64,000 nt of DNA from Colletotrichum lupini. Lineage: Eukaryota > Ascomycota > Sordariomycetes > Glomerellales > Glomerellaceae. Position 1 is the stretch's first letter. Every line of letters begins with the position of its first letter. Below are positions 50,504 to 64,000 of the stretch, piece after piece. Under the pieces are notes generated by a model. That model saw nothing but the letters and a program-made list of their open reading frames with translations, was not told the DNA's origin and did no database searches. The stretch spans positions 7,874,001-7,938,000 of the forward strand of contig NC_064672.1 in the NCBI RefSeq assembly GCF_023278565.1, in the 5' to 3' direction. The position numbers and the translations under genes were made by a program.

Positions 50504-50832
50504 AAGGCTTGGTTCCACCGACTGGGCAGGATTGTTGAAGTCTATGGTACGGATATGTCACAACAGGAGTTTGGAAAGAGGAGGATAATATGCATGGTAG
50601 TTTGTTATGTCTGATGAAGTAACGGTTGCGCGTAAGATGGGGGAATATCATGGTTTGCGTCACTCCTTTGGTCCTTTTTTTGGGTTTGGCTGTATCGCGA
50701 ATGAGATATCTATGTACTGCTTACAGGTTTATGCAATTGACGATAGATGCCGCACTCAGAACACTGCGTCCCAACGCTTCCATAATCCCCCGTGACTGAT
50801 TCTCTCTTGCCTCGAACTGACAATGAACACAT

Positions 50833-51385
50833 TCATCCTCGACTGTTTGCTCTGGGTCCTGACGTGGCAGCTACTTCGGAGGCTGTCTCCTCATCTCTTT
50901 TGCTATTCGCCTGGTTGTGAGCATGCATCACGAGGACTGTGCTCCGAAATTTCCGCATCGGGATATTCAATTCAAAGAGCATATCCACCTCCTCAAGTGT
51001 CCGGCCCTTACACTCCGGCACGCAGAGGTAGACAAACACAAGAGAGAGAAAGCTTATTGTGCCGAAGATCAGACCAACCTTGGACCCCAGATTCGCGTAC
51101 GGGGCGTTGAGCAGATACGGTAGCGTAAAAGCGACGGTGAATTGCATTGCAATGTTAACCACGCTGGCCGTCCGATACGTAACGTCACGGAGACGCATGC
51201 TCGGAATCTCGGCAGAGAGAACATGCGATGTTGGTGCCCATCCGAGAGTGAATCCCGTAGTCATCACAATCATCATGGCGACAATGGCTGACTTGACGGA
51301 GACGCTCGGATTGGACGTGAGTCCGAGAGCGCCTATGGCGAAAAGACCGGCCGTCTAAATCGAGCCGCCGAAGAAGATAACGTTT
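50833..51385 (-). pseudogene. MFS sugar porter, 3' part (last exon), split by Copia-B
   Basis: The last exon of the transporter whose 5' part is at 59000-60268. From 51385 it reads RNVIFFGGSI, then TAG at 51357-51355, then open frame to the stop at 50833. The open part has the remaining membrane segments and the sugar-porter motif PECKGRTLEEVDMLFE. The TAG corresponds to codon 344 of the joined gene and fits a CAG-to-TAG change, a CpA-to-TpA change typical of RIP, 29 bp from the element. No other damage is seen. The first five bases of this exon are the target duplication. Confidence 0.9.
51381..51385. repeat. Copia-B target-site duplication, left
   Basis: CGTTT directly before the 5' LTR. 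On the minus strand it is AAACG, the first five bases of the transporter's last exon. Confidence 0.93.
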
Positions 51386-51567
51386 TATCATAATGGCTTC
51401 AACTATCCATAGCCTTACTACACGTTACGTAACCTCGGTTATATAATTACCGAGGCCTACTTTACTCATACCCTCTATATTAAAACAAGCTTCGTACTTA
51501 TTTCCTATTTTTAATAAATAACTATTCTCTTTATATATATTAATACCCCTATAATAACTTTATAATA
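51386..51567 (+). repeat. Copia-B 5' LTR
   Basis: 182 bp, from TATCATAAT (TGTCATAAT in the copy at 10167) to TATAATA (CTACGACA in the 3' LTR). The first 60 bp or so keep CpA/TpG (GGCTTCAACTATCCATAGCC); the rest is RIPed. Confidence 0.93.
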
Positions 51568-54500
51568 ATTATAAACCTAGCTCTAACTTAGACCCCTATA
51601 TTTTTATTAAAAAGTTATTTTTTAAGGACTACGTTTTATTATATCCTTTTTTATAATATTATTTAACCCCTATTACGTCCGTTAAGCTTATTTTTAAATA
51701 AATTAATATTTTTTAAAAAAACTACTAATACTCCTAAGTAAAAGCTTAATTACTAACGAAACTAATTTAAATAGTATTTTACTTTATAAGTTAAGGCCTA
51801 GTTAAAGGATATCTAGGACTTACTAAATATAAACGATTTTATTTTCTTATTAAATCCGGTTTTTTTATTAAGTTTATTTTTTTAATTAAGGAGTATATTA
51901 GAATATAAAATACTACTTAAAATTAAATATATAAAATAGCCTCGACTAAATACTAATAAAAACTTAAAGAGTTTATTTAATAATAAACCGAATAGTTAAA
52001 AAGCGAGATTATAATTAAACCCTTTATTAAAAACGATCGAATTAAGTAATTAGTTATTTTAATAAAACCAAAAGCTATAATAGCGAATTAAGTACGTCTT
52101 ATTAAAGAATATACCTCTTTTATTTAATAAACCGTTTTTAAAACGATTTCTTATTTATAAAAAAAAAGTTTATACGAATTAATAAATCGCTAGATCTCTT
52201 TTATAATTATTTAAAAAATCTTAGAGAATACGAAAGAAGAGCTTATTAATTCCTTAAACTACTCCCTTTATATTATGATTAAAGTTTTTAAATAAAAGTA
52301 CGTACTAAGTAACTTTAGTTTATTTATAATTATAAAAAAAGAATTTAATATAGTTATAAATAGGGCGAACTTTAATATTAGCTTATTAACTTAGATTAAA
52401 AACTTCTTTTTAACTTATTATTAAATAATATAATTTAAATTACTTAAAGTCTAAGGGACCCTTATTTTAAAAACCTTTTTTTATATAACTATATATTACT
52501 TTATTTTAAACTAATTTAATTAAGAGCTTATTAAAATTATTAAACTAAAATAAAAAAGAAAAGTAATTTTTAATATAAGGTATTATATTAAAATTTTTAA
52601 TAACTTTTTATATAAAGAGGTAATATATAATAAAAGTTATAAACGAACCCCTATAATATTCGTAATATTAATAAGTTACTTAGATTTTCCTAAGTAAAAC
52701 GAAGTAATTCCTAACTCGTTTACTAACTACTTTTATAAAAGGACTTATTATTAGAAATTAATAAACTATATAAAAATAAAGCTTATTTTAATAAGTAAAA
52801 CGAAGTTAGAATACGTTTAACTAAGTCCTAATAATACTTAAAAAATAATTTCTTATTTAAACTAAGAAAAGTATACTAACTTTTATACTAATCTCGTTTA
52901 GAAAAGCTAGATTTATATAAAACCCCTTTTTAAATAAAATAATAATAATCGAAGTTATTTTAGAAAAATAATTAAAATTAGTAAGCTAAGTAATAAAAAG
53001 AACTCTAAGGGAACCTATTCTTTAAATATTATAATTATAATTATTAATATTAGTCTACTCCTTAAACTAAGTATAAAAGTAAATAAGAATAGTAATCTTA
53101 TTATTTTTTTTATCCCCTTTACTAGCTTATATTTCTTTTTTAAAAATATAATTATAAATAACTACGGGGCCGTTTACTTCGTTAATAACTAATTACTTTT
53201 AAAACCGGATTTTATTTAATAAAATAATAACTTAAAAAATTTAAATTTTAAAACGGCCTCTTATTTTATTATTATTAAGGGAACGAGGATTATATATAAT
53301 ATTTTTATAAGACTAAAAGGGCCTAAAATAGAGTACTTTACTTTTTATAATATCGGTTTTATTAAGAACTTTTATATAAACGTCGTATTAAAAGCTCTCT
53401 TTTAAAAAACTAATATTTAGTACTCGGGTTTTAATTATACCCTTTAGTTTAGTAATAAATCTAAGAACGTTATTATTAAATAGCTCAAAAAAAAAGTTAA
53501 TCTAATTTTCTTAAAATATAAGCCCTATTTATCCTATTTTTTATTTAAAAATTAGTTTTTACTTATTAATATAATTTTAATACGTAGTACTTAAAACTTA
53601 CGTTCTTTATACTAATTAAAAAATAACTAATCGAATATAGCTTAGCTCTAGTACTTTAAATTTAAATATCTCGCGCTAATAATACTTAAAAAGCTCGTCT
53701 TAGCCGCTCGGGGGGTAAGGATTAAAAAACTAAGCCGTTTAGAATATTATTATTATATAACTACTTATATAAAATAAGTTATTTTATAACGTACTTTAAA
53801 ACGAAAAATAACTTAACCTTATTATAGGATTTTATAAGACCTTTTTAACTACTTACTAACTTATAAATAAAATAAATAGCTAATATTAATTAAAAACGAG
53901 TATTTAAATAGGATTTTTATTTTTTTATAAGTTATAAAAACTTACGATATAATATTTAAGGTCTTATATTTTTTTAAATAATAAGTACGTATATAAAAGG
54001 GCGTAGCTATTTATAAGATTTAATAAAACATAGAACGTATAATAATCGTGATTAATAATAAAACTCGTTTTTAAATATAAGTACGGGAGCTAGGAATAGA
54101 CCTAAAGACTATTCCTTTATATATAAAAAAACCGAATAGATAAAGGGAACGAGCTAACTAAGAAATTATTAATAAAGCGATTAATATAATATTAATAGCT
54201 AGTTTACTAAACGAACTCTAAATAAAAGCTATATTAACTATAGCTTACTTATATAATATTAGCCCTAAGTAACGTACTAACTAGCTATTACTAATTAAAT
54301 TAAAAAATTCTAGTTCGTTTATTATTTTAAGTAGTAATAATTAATAAATATACTAAAGCTTGCCCGTAATTTACGTCCTTATTAAGGGTAAACGTATATA
54401 TATAGCTATAGAGCGTACCTTTTTAAAAAGGATTATAAAAAAAGAATTAATAAAAAACGCTTTAAAATAGAATAAAGGGGATATATTAAGTACTTCGTAA

Positions 54501-57500
54501 ATTACGTACCGAACGCTTATAACCTATATAAAATCTAAATCCCCTCGCTTTTAAAAGTTATTATTATTTAAAATATAATATTTAATAAAATAGCTTTTTA
54601 TTTAAAAAATAATATTAAAATTATAATTTATTTATTTAAATTAAGGGATATAATAAATAAGATTTAATAACTACTTATAATAATCGAACCTAAGTTCTAA
54701 TTACTGAGAATTATAAATAAAAAGGAGGCCGTATTAATTAATAATAAAAAGTAGTTATTATTACTTATACTTATTTTATAAAAAATAAATAAAGCTATAA
54801 AAAAGCTTAGTTCGTTTTTAAATAAACGAGGCAGGTAGCTATTTATTCTTAAACTAACTTTAGATTTTAAAAGTCCGGAGTTAAATACGAACTTTATTTA
54901 ATTAATTAAAGTTATAAGTAAGGCCGTAAAGAAAATCGATCTTCTTATTAAGAGGATCGAAAACGTACTATATATATAAATAAAAATAAAAACTTCTTAA
55001 AGCTTTTATAAAAAGGATCTTTTTACTTAATTAAACCTTAATAAACCCCTTTAATAAATAAGCTTATATTAAGAAATAAGAATAATAAACGACTTAGTTA
55101 ATAACTTTAATATAGTTAATATATATAATTAAAAAAAGAATAAGTATACTAAACGAAACTAGAGGTTAAAAAACTAATTATTAAAAATATTTATTTAAAA
55201 CCCGAGTTAATAAGAGTAACTTAAGTAGTACTCTTTTTATATTTAAATAAAAAGAGACTAGGACTCCTTTTTTAATATATATATACTTAATTAATAAAAA
55301 GCGGTTAACGAGGTAACCTAGGGGTATTAAATATTATATTATTACGTTTATATTATAATTAATAAAACGAAGTACGTTTTACTAACCGTAGTTTAATTTA
55401 ACTAAATTTATATAAATTAATTAATTACTCTTTTAAAAAAATAAAAGGATATTTTAAAAATACTAAAACCTCTAAGAAATTAATTTATAAAAATAATATA
55501 TTTAGAAATTTAAAAACTAAAAAAAATAAATACTTAAGAAGTAGTTAGTAAGGCGTCGGTTATTTCTAAATTAATACTCCTTAAATAAGTATTTAATTAT
55601 AAACTAAATAATAATAATTATCTCGATTATTATAAAATAAGAATTTACGTTAAGGGGGACTTTTAAAAACAATACTTTTTAAAAAAAAACTTATATAGCG
55701 ACGCTAATTATTAAAACGTTTAGGGTAGCTATAACTATTACTATTTAATTCGATTTAAAAATCTATTAATATAATATTATAAACGCTTTTTTAAATATAA
55801 TTAAAAAGCTAAGCGACCCCCCTATTATTTATAAACTTTTAAATAGCTTTTATAAGCTAAGAATATATATTAAACGCGAGCGGGCCTTATATAACGCCCG
55901 TAAGACTTTATTATTATAATATAAAAGGTTAGTATTAATTTTTAAAAGTCTACGTCTTTTATTTATAAGCGAGGACCTATACCTATTTTAAGATTTTACT
56001 AAAAAGGTCCTAGTTCTTTTTTATATAAATAATATTTTTATTTTTTATTATAAAAACTATCTTTATAAGACCGGTTAAGTAACTAAGGGATTTAAAAAAA
56101 AGTATAAAATAAAAAACTAGGGGTTAGTTTTATAGTATTTTAAAATAAGGGTCGTTTATAATTAACTAAATTAGAAGATTTACTTAGTTTATAATTAGTA
56201 TTTTAAAAGGGTAATTAAAAAGTTCGATCTTATTAATTCTACTACTCTTATAACCCTTTTATTAATAGTCCTAATTAAAAAGAACTTAGGGATTATATTC
56301 TTAAATAAGACTAAGTTTTTTTTTAAAAAAAAGTCGGATCGATATTATATATAGCGATTATAATTTAGCCTAACGTTATTTTTATATATACTCTATTCTC
56401 TTAGTTCTTAATAAACCTGTCCCGTTAGTATTATTTTATTATAAATTAAGTTATATAATACCTTTTTTATATATAATACTTAGTAATATACTTTAAGATC
56501 TCGGGGGTTAGCTAGGTATTATTAATTATAAATAACGCTTTATTTATAAATAATAAAAAGACCCGAATATCCTTATAAAGTTTAATAATCTCCTTTTTTA
56601 ATAGCCTCGTTTAGTAAAAAATAGCTTATTAAAATATAATAACTACGTTAATTACGGAGGCCGAATTACTAAGCTTAGAATATATAGCTAAAAAAATACT
56701 CGTTTTTAAACGCTTTTTTAAAAATATCTCGCTCGAGCTTAGTAACGTATAAAAAGTATATTATAATAATTATTAAATAATTAAACTCGTAATAAAAAAA
56801 GGAGAATATATTTTAACTTACTTATGCTACGTTAATATTTAAAATATATAGCTATAATAAGAATACGTAAAAGGCTTATTTTAAGTAGTTTATATATTAA
56901 TAAATAAAATACTAACTAACGGTTTTATAAAAAACTTTTTTAGAGCGAAGTTCGAGTACTTTATATTATTTTTAAATATAAGAGATATATAAGAAATAAT
57001 TATATTAAATAAAAAGACGTTTAAAAAGTAATAAAACGGCCTAAGGGGCCCGGCTTTTAATTAAAAAACGTAGCTTATAGCTAGGGAATATAAAGTCGCT
57101 TTAGTAACCTTATTAGGTTATTTAAAAAGAGGCTATTTACTTAAGAAGGTAAGTACGTATTTATTTAAAAAAGACTTAAATATAGGCTATATACCTAGAA
57201 GGATATATAAACTAATAAGAGTATTAATTTTAATTTAAATACTATTTATTTTTATAAGCAAAATAGTTAATATTATTACGTTTTTAATAGGTTTTTTTAA
57301 TAACGTTTTTAATATAAAAAGAGCGCTTATAAACGCTTCTTTTATTAAGTCCTTATTTATATAAACCCCCTTACCCTTTTTTTTATCTAAAGAACCGTTG
57401 TACTTAAGGGCCTTATATAATACTATTATTATATAAGTTAGGGTTTATATATTAGGTTATAAATAATAAATAAAACGAGGACGGTTTAGAATATATTTTA

Positions 57501-58817
57501 TAAAGTATAAGTAGTTTTATATTAGTAACTATAGCTATTACTAACTTTTTTATTACCTCCTACTTAAAATATAAGAACTTTATATTTAAAAACCGTATAT
57601 ACTCTTTAAAAATAAGGGCATAACCCGATTTTTTATAAGTTTAATAATATTAATATTTATTATTAATATACCAACTTAAGAAGTACGTACTATTTAAACG
57701 GCTACTAAGGGCGCTCTCAATATACTTAAAATATTTATAACTAGATAGGAGAAGTAAAAATATTAACTTATAATAAACTTTAATACTAAGGATAGTATTA
57801 AAAAGGTTTATTATTAAGAATTAGTTTTATAAATAATAATAGTTAAAAAGGTATTATATATATAATTAATTATTTTATATTTTTTAAAAAAAAGTAAAAA
57901 AAGGGGTTATAAACTTATTTTACTTCTCTAGTCTTTTTAAAAAAAGTTTTTTTCTTTTTTTCTTTTTTATTTAAAAAAAGGTAAGAGAGGGGGCTATAAA
58001 CCCTCTTTATTTACGCCGTTTTTTTAAAAAACGAGGACGTTTTTTTAATTTTTAAAAAAGAATAAGGGAGGGGGTTATAAACCCTTTTTATTTTTATTAC
58101 TTTCTTAAATAACTCGTTTAGTTATAAAGCCGCTACTTATTTAATAAAATAATTAAATTAATATTAAATAAACGAGGCCGTATTATAATTAAAGTATAAA
58201 ATAAGGGAATATTACTTACTTATTTCGGGCTCGTAAGGGGGGCTAAAAGAGCCGCCGCTCTTTTTTAAAGTTATAGCTTCGTATTTACGCTTTTTAGCTT
58301 TTTATATTATAATAATACGAGCATAGTTTTTAGTTAATTATTTTAGTAATATTTAAATAAAAACGATATTATTAATAAAAATCCTTTTTTAATAATACGT
58401 ATATATAAGAATGCGGGTATAAAAATAAAAAGTAAGAGTATATATATATAGTAATAATATAAATATAGGTTAAAAAGAAAAAGAAAGTTAGTACTATAAG
58501 TAGTAATAAGAAATTTATATATTTACTACCCTTAACCCGTAGGTTAATTATTTAATTAATAAGAGGCCGTCCCTTAGTTATACTTTTTATTAATAATATA
58601 GCTTTAAAACTACTTATAATAACGAATACGGAAGTTAATTTACGGCTAATTTACTTTTTATTTATAACTTTATATATAAACCGATTTATTTTATAATTCT
58701 TCTTATAAATAGACTTTTATATATTAATATTTAGTTTTCCGTTTTTAACGGACTTTTTTATAATAATATAAGTAGTTAAGCGCGCTTTTTTTAAACGTAT
58801 ATTCGTTTAGAGGGGTA

Positions 58818-58999
58818 TATTATAATAGCTTTAACTATTTATAACCTTATTATATATTACGTAACCTTAGTTATATAATTACTAAGGCTTACTTTGCTCG
58901 TACTCTTTATATTAGAGCGAGCTTTGTACCTATTTCCTATTTTTAATAAATAACCGTTCTCTTTATATACGTCGATGCCCCTACAGTGACTCTACGACA
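58818..58999 (+). repeat. Copia-B 3' LTR
   Basis: 182 bp, from TATTATAAT to CTACGACA. The inner part is RIPed, and the last 40-80 bp keep TpG/CpA (GATGCCCCTACAGTGACTC). Confidence 0.93.
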
Positions 59000-59004
59000 C
59001 GTTT
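59000..59004. repeat. Copia-B target-site duplication, right
   Basis: CGTTT directly after the 3' LTR. On the minus strand it follows a TAG splice acceptor (59007-59005). Confidence 0.93.
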
Positions 59005-60268
59005 CTAATGCCGATGATAAGTCAGCCAATCGGTGTAAGTAGGCCTGATCCAAGGCACATAATGCACACTAGGGGCTTTACCTCCGTCCCAAATTGTCCA
59101 ATAGGATCATTGAGCAGACACACATGACAATGTTAATGCTGGAGGTGATCATGGTGACGGTGAAAGGATTGATGAACCCCAGCTGCTTCACAAAAATGGC
59201 GCCGTACACAGAGGCAAAGATAGAGCCAGTAGCCTGCAGGAAAAAGTTGACACCAATGACTGACATGGTTCGTTTTGTCACTTGCTTGCCCCTGAACATG
59301 TCCATGAAAGAACCTTTCTCAACTTCGTGATCTATACCTGCGCGTATCTGAGACATCTCGGTCGCTATTTGCTCTTCAGTGAAGCTGCCTTCACGGAGAC
59401 GATTGAGAGCTATAAGTGCTTCGTCGTTACGGCCTTGCATTGCAAGCCAACGGGGAGACTTCAGGAGTATAGAGAATCAGTATCCTGACCCGATCGTAAT
59501 CAGATGACATAGATACTACTGAGTACTCACCTCTGGGACAAACCAGATTCCCGATATGACTATCACGGGTACGATGTAGAAGAGCCCGTACGGAATCAAG
59601 TATGCCGCAGCCGAGTTCAAGCTCCCGGTACCTCGGGACACGGCGTTGACGACCAAGCCACCCGTCTAAAAGAATTTTCAGCATAAATCTTGGTAGTTTA
59701 GGAAGGGTCATTTCAGCTTACTGCAAGACTCAGTTGGTACGTGCCGACAACGAAACCACGAGCTCGTTGCGGAGTTATTTCCGACTGATAGATGGGTACA
59801 ACGGCAAGCTCTATGCCAATATAGATATAGGCCAATATCCTGGCAGCGAGGATCTGATCTCGGCTTCTGGACGTCATGATAATTGTCGTAGCCACGCAAG
59901 ACCAGATACTCATTGAGAACATGCACATGCGCCGACCGTAGCGTTTGCTGACTATGCTCCCGATCAGAATACCTAGACCAGAACGAGCCTGTCAATATTT
60001 TATGCTAAGCCCATCTATCGCGTAACGTACCTATGCCAAACCCAATATACGGTAGGCCGGCAAAAAGAGACAGCCACCAGCTTTCGAGGTAGTAGGCTTT
60101 CGTCTTGGCATTATACCAGCCGAATTGCCGTTCGAAAGCGTCCATCGCTTGGGTCGAATTAAAGCCTTGTTGGTCAAACCCAAAGTTGAATTGAGAGACG
60201 GCAATGAGCAGGATCGTTGAAGTCAAAGATCTGTTGAAAGATTGCCGCAACGCAAGGTGGCTGAACAT
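59000..60268 (-). pseudogene. MFS sugar porter, 5' part (exons 1-4), split by Copia-B
   Basis: Exons 60268-60031, 59972-59722, 59665-59531 and 59458-59082 join in phase (introns of 58, 56 and 72 nt). A fourth intron (59081-59005, with a CTGAC branch) ends exactly where the target duplication begins. The product starts MFSHLALRQS, then FGFDQQGFNSTQAMDAF, and shows the sugar-porter motifs SKRYGRR, ITPQRARG, PESPRWL and LLDNLGRR. Joined to the exon at 51385-50833 the gene has 518 codons, the normal size for this family. Intron 3 uses an AAG acceptor to form PESPRWL. The substrate is unknown. Its promoter is shared with the sulfatase, which suggests a sulphated sugar or glycoside. Transcripts would now read into the element. 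Confidence 0.9.
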
Positions 60269-63272
<3,004 letters not shown>

Positions 63273-63729
63273 CAGGGTTTGAAGATCGGATGATGTCCTT
63301 ACAGAGTACATCATCTGCACCGCGCCAGGCATCATCAAGTTCGCTTCGATTCAGGGAAACCAAAATTCAGAGCAAGATCTCAACTTTCCGAAGTAGCAGC
63401 TTCTTCAATCTTGAGGACATGCCCCAGGAGTTACCTATTAATGCTCGACATTGTGGTACCAGATGACTGTGCCCTACGGCAATTAATATTCGGAGTAATT
63501 CACGCGAGTCATCAGTGTACGGCAATTTCCGCCAGGGGTGAGGAGCACAAGCATGATGTGGGTTTCTTGTAAGTTTGTGAGATGGAAAATGCTGCATTCT
63601 CCGGTACGTGTATAATTTTCAATTGTTCTGTGGTTGAGGTTTGAAGATGATCGAAGGGACGCCTGAACTCCTGACAATGACCTGGTATTGCTTCCCGAAT
63701 TTCCCCATCCCATCCGAGATTTCCACCAC
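63273..63729. other. Convergent 3' region
   Basis: Between the sulfatase stop and the stop of the Cys-rich gene. Nothing else recognised. Confidence 0.5.
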
Positions 63730-64000
63730 TTAGCAGACCCATTGCAAGCATGTTTCCCCGGGCTTCGCGCACACGCCACACGGAGAGTTGCAGCATGTTG
63801 TTCCTGTCGGGCAAATGACTGAGCCGCACGTCTCTGCATCGGCTGGTACGGTACCGTTAGATTGGCAACCGACGGGGTGCTCCAACTTGAAATCGAAAAC
63901 TTTGCAGTAGGAGTTTTCGGGGCAAGCGACGCCGGCGCAGCGATCTTGCGCGGGTTCTCCTTGCGGGGTCGGGGCCGGGGCGGCGGAGGCGGCAATGGCG
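63730..64000 (-). CDS. Cysteine-rich small secreted protein, 5' end outside window
   Basis: Reading the minus strand from 63999 gives an open frame with no start in the window and a stop at 63732-63730. It begins AIAASAAPAPTPQGEPAQ, which looks like the end of a signal peptide plus a short propeptide. Twelve cysteines follow in about 72 residues: DRCAGVACPENSYC, GCQS, ETCGSVICPTGTTCCN, SPCGVCAKPG, ETCLQWVC. The CxxVxCPxGxxCC and CGxCxxPGxxC pattern is common in small secreted proteins of plant-pathogenic ascomycetes, many of them effector candidates; the function is unknown. Overlapping frames in other phases lack this pattern. The missing N-terminus should lie within about 60-100 bp beyond the window, unless an intron intervenes. 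Confidence 0.8.
   Translation of the reverse strand, partial: AIAASAAPAPTPQGEPAQDRCAGVACPENSYCKVFDFKLEHPVGCQSNGTVPADAETCGSVICPTGTTCCNSPCGVCAKPGETCLQWVC

Larger units (their letters stand above)
51386..58999 (+). mobile_element. Copia-B LTR retrotransposon, full length, RIPed
   Basis: A 7.6-kb element with two 182-bp LTRs and a perfect 5-bp duplication, CGTTT. The plus strand encodes a Copia polyprotein: 55600-55780 reads YKIRIYVKGDF, as in the KARLVvRGD segment. Near 55880 it reads RALYNARKT (family RALYGLRRS), near 56010-56045 VLVLFYINNIFIFYY (family FFYVDDI, Asp to Asn by G-to-A), and at 56813-56860 LTYLCYVNI (family LTTRLRHVDIH, RNase H region). Reverse transcriptase before RNase H near the 3' LTR is the Copia order. 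An AGAGGGG purine tract lies before the 3' LTR. It interrupts a sugar transporter gene. Confidence 0.95.

Noticed and set aside
63483..63995. 170-codon open frame on the minus strand starting MPPPPPRPRPRK
   Set aside because: It overlaps the Cys-rich frame in another phase, has a low-complexity Pro/Arg start forced by GC-rich sequence and lacks any domain. The Cys-rich frame is clearly the real one.

Overview
This window comes from a filamentous ascomycete, most likely a plant-associated Sordariomycete. The genes have short spliceosomal introns (49-88 nt, GTRNGN donors, CTGAC/CTGAT branch sites). The repeats carry the signature of RIP (repeat-induced point mutation): CpA and TpG are almost gone while CpG survives. 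A CAP22-like appressorium-type surface protein and a Zn2Cys6 regulator fit Colletotrichum or a relative, but the genus is inferred, not proven.

Layout. The window alternates between four GC-balanced gene islands (about 10.2-27.9, 34.4-39.36, 44.1-51.4 and 59.0-64.0 kb) and four AT-rich blocks (1-10.17, 27.9-34.4, 39.36-44.1 and 51.4-59.0 kb; about 45% of the window). Three blocks can be resolved. (1) Block 51386-58999 is a full-length Copia LTR retrotransposon ('Copia-B', plus strand, 182-bp LTRs, 5-bp target duplication CGTTT). (2) Block 1-10167 is an inverted copy of the same family. It runs off the left edge and carries a nested 3.58-kb Mutator-like DNA transposon (353-3936) with about 88-bp inverted repeats and an 8-9 bp target duplication. 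(3) Block 27883-34404 is a different Copia element ('Copia-A', minus strand, about 206-bp LTRs, target duplication CTTAA). Block 39360-44110 has no visible ends. It holds two decayed coding relics, an integrase-core transposase-like region and a DUF3716-like zinc-finger region.

Genes. Island 1 has a hypothetical gene, a 14-TM DHA2-type MFS efflux transporter, an RNA-dependent RNA polymerase of the silencing pathway, a fusion of two EthD-like barrels with an alpha/beta hydrolase, and an AA9 lytic polysaccharide monooxygenase. Island 2 has a Zn2Cys6 transcription factor and a 2EXR-domain protein. Island 3 has a small proline-rich protein, a CAP22-like GPI-anchored secreted protein and the 3' part of a sugar transporter. 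Island 4 has the 5' part of that transporter, a divergent AtsA-type arylsulfatase, and the C-terminal part of a cysteine-rich secreted protein cut by the window end.

The main result is that Copia-B sits inside the MFS sugar-porter gene. The transporter reads from 60268 down to 59000 and resumes at 51385 down to 50833. The element entered exactly at an intron/exon junction, and an in-frame TAG lies 29 bp beyond the insertion edge, probably from RIP spilling into the gene. Without the element the exons join in phase into a 518-codon sugar-porter reading frame. The transporter was therefore probably a partner of the divergently transcribed sulfatase and was inactivated fairly recently. Secreted-protein genes (AA9, CAP22-like, Cys-rich) lie close to the RIPed blocks, as in 'two-speed' pathogen genomes. 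All domain calls were made by eye from the sequence; no searches were run.
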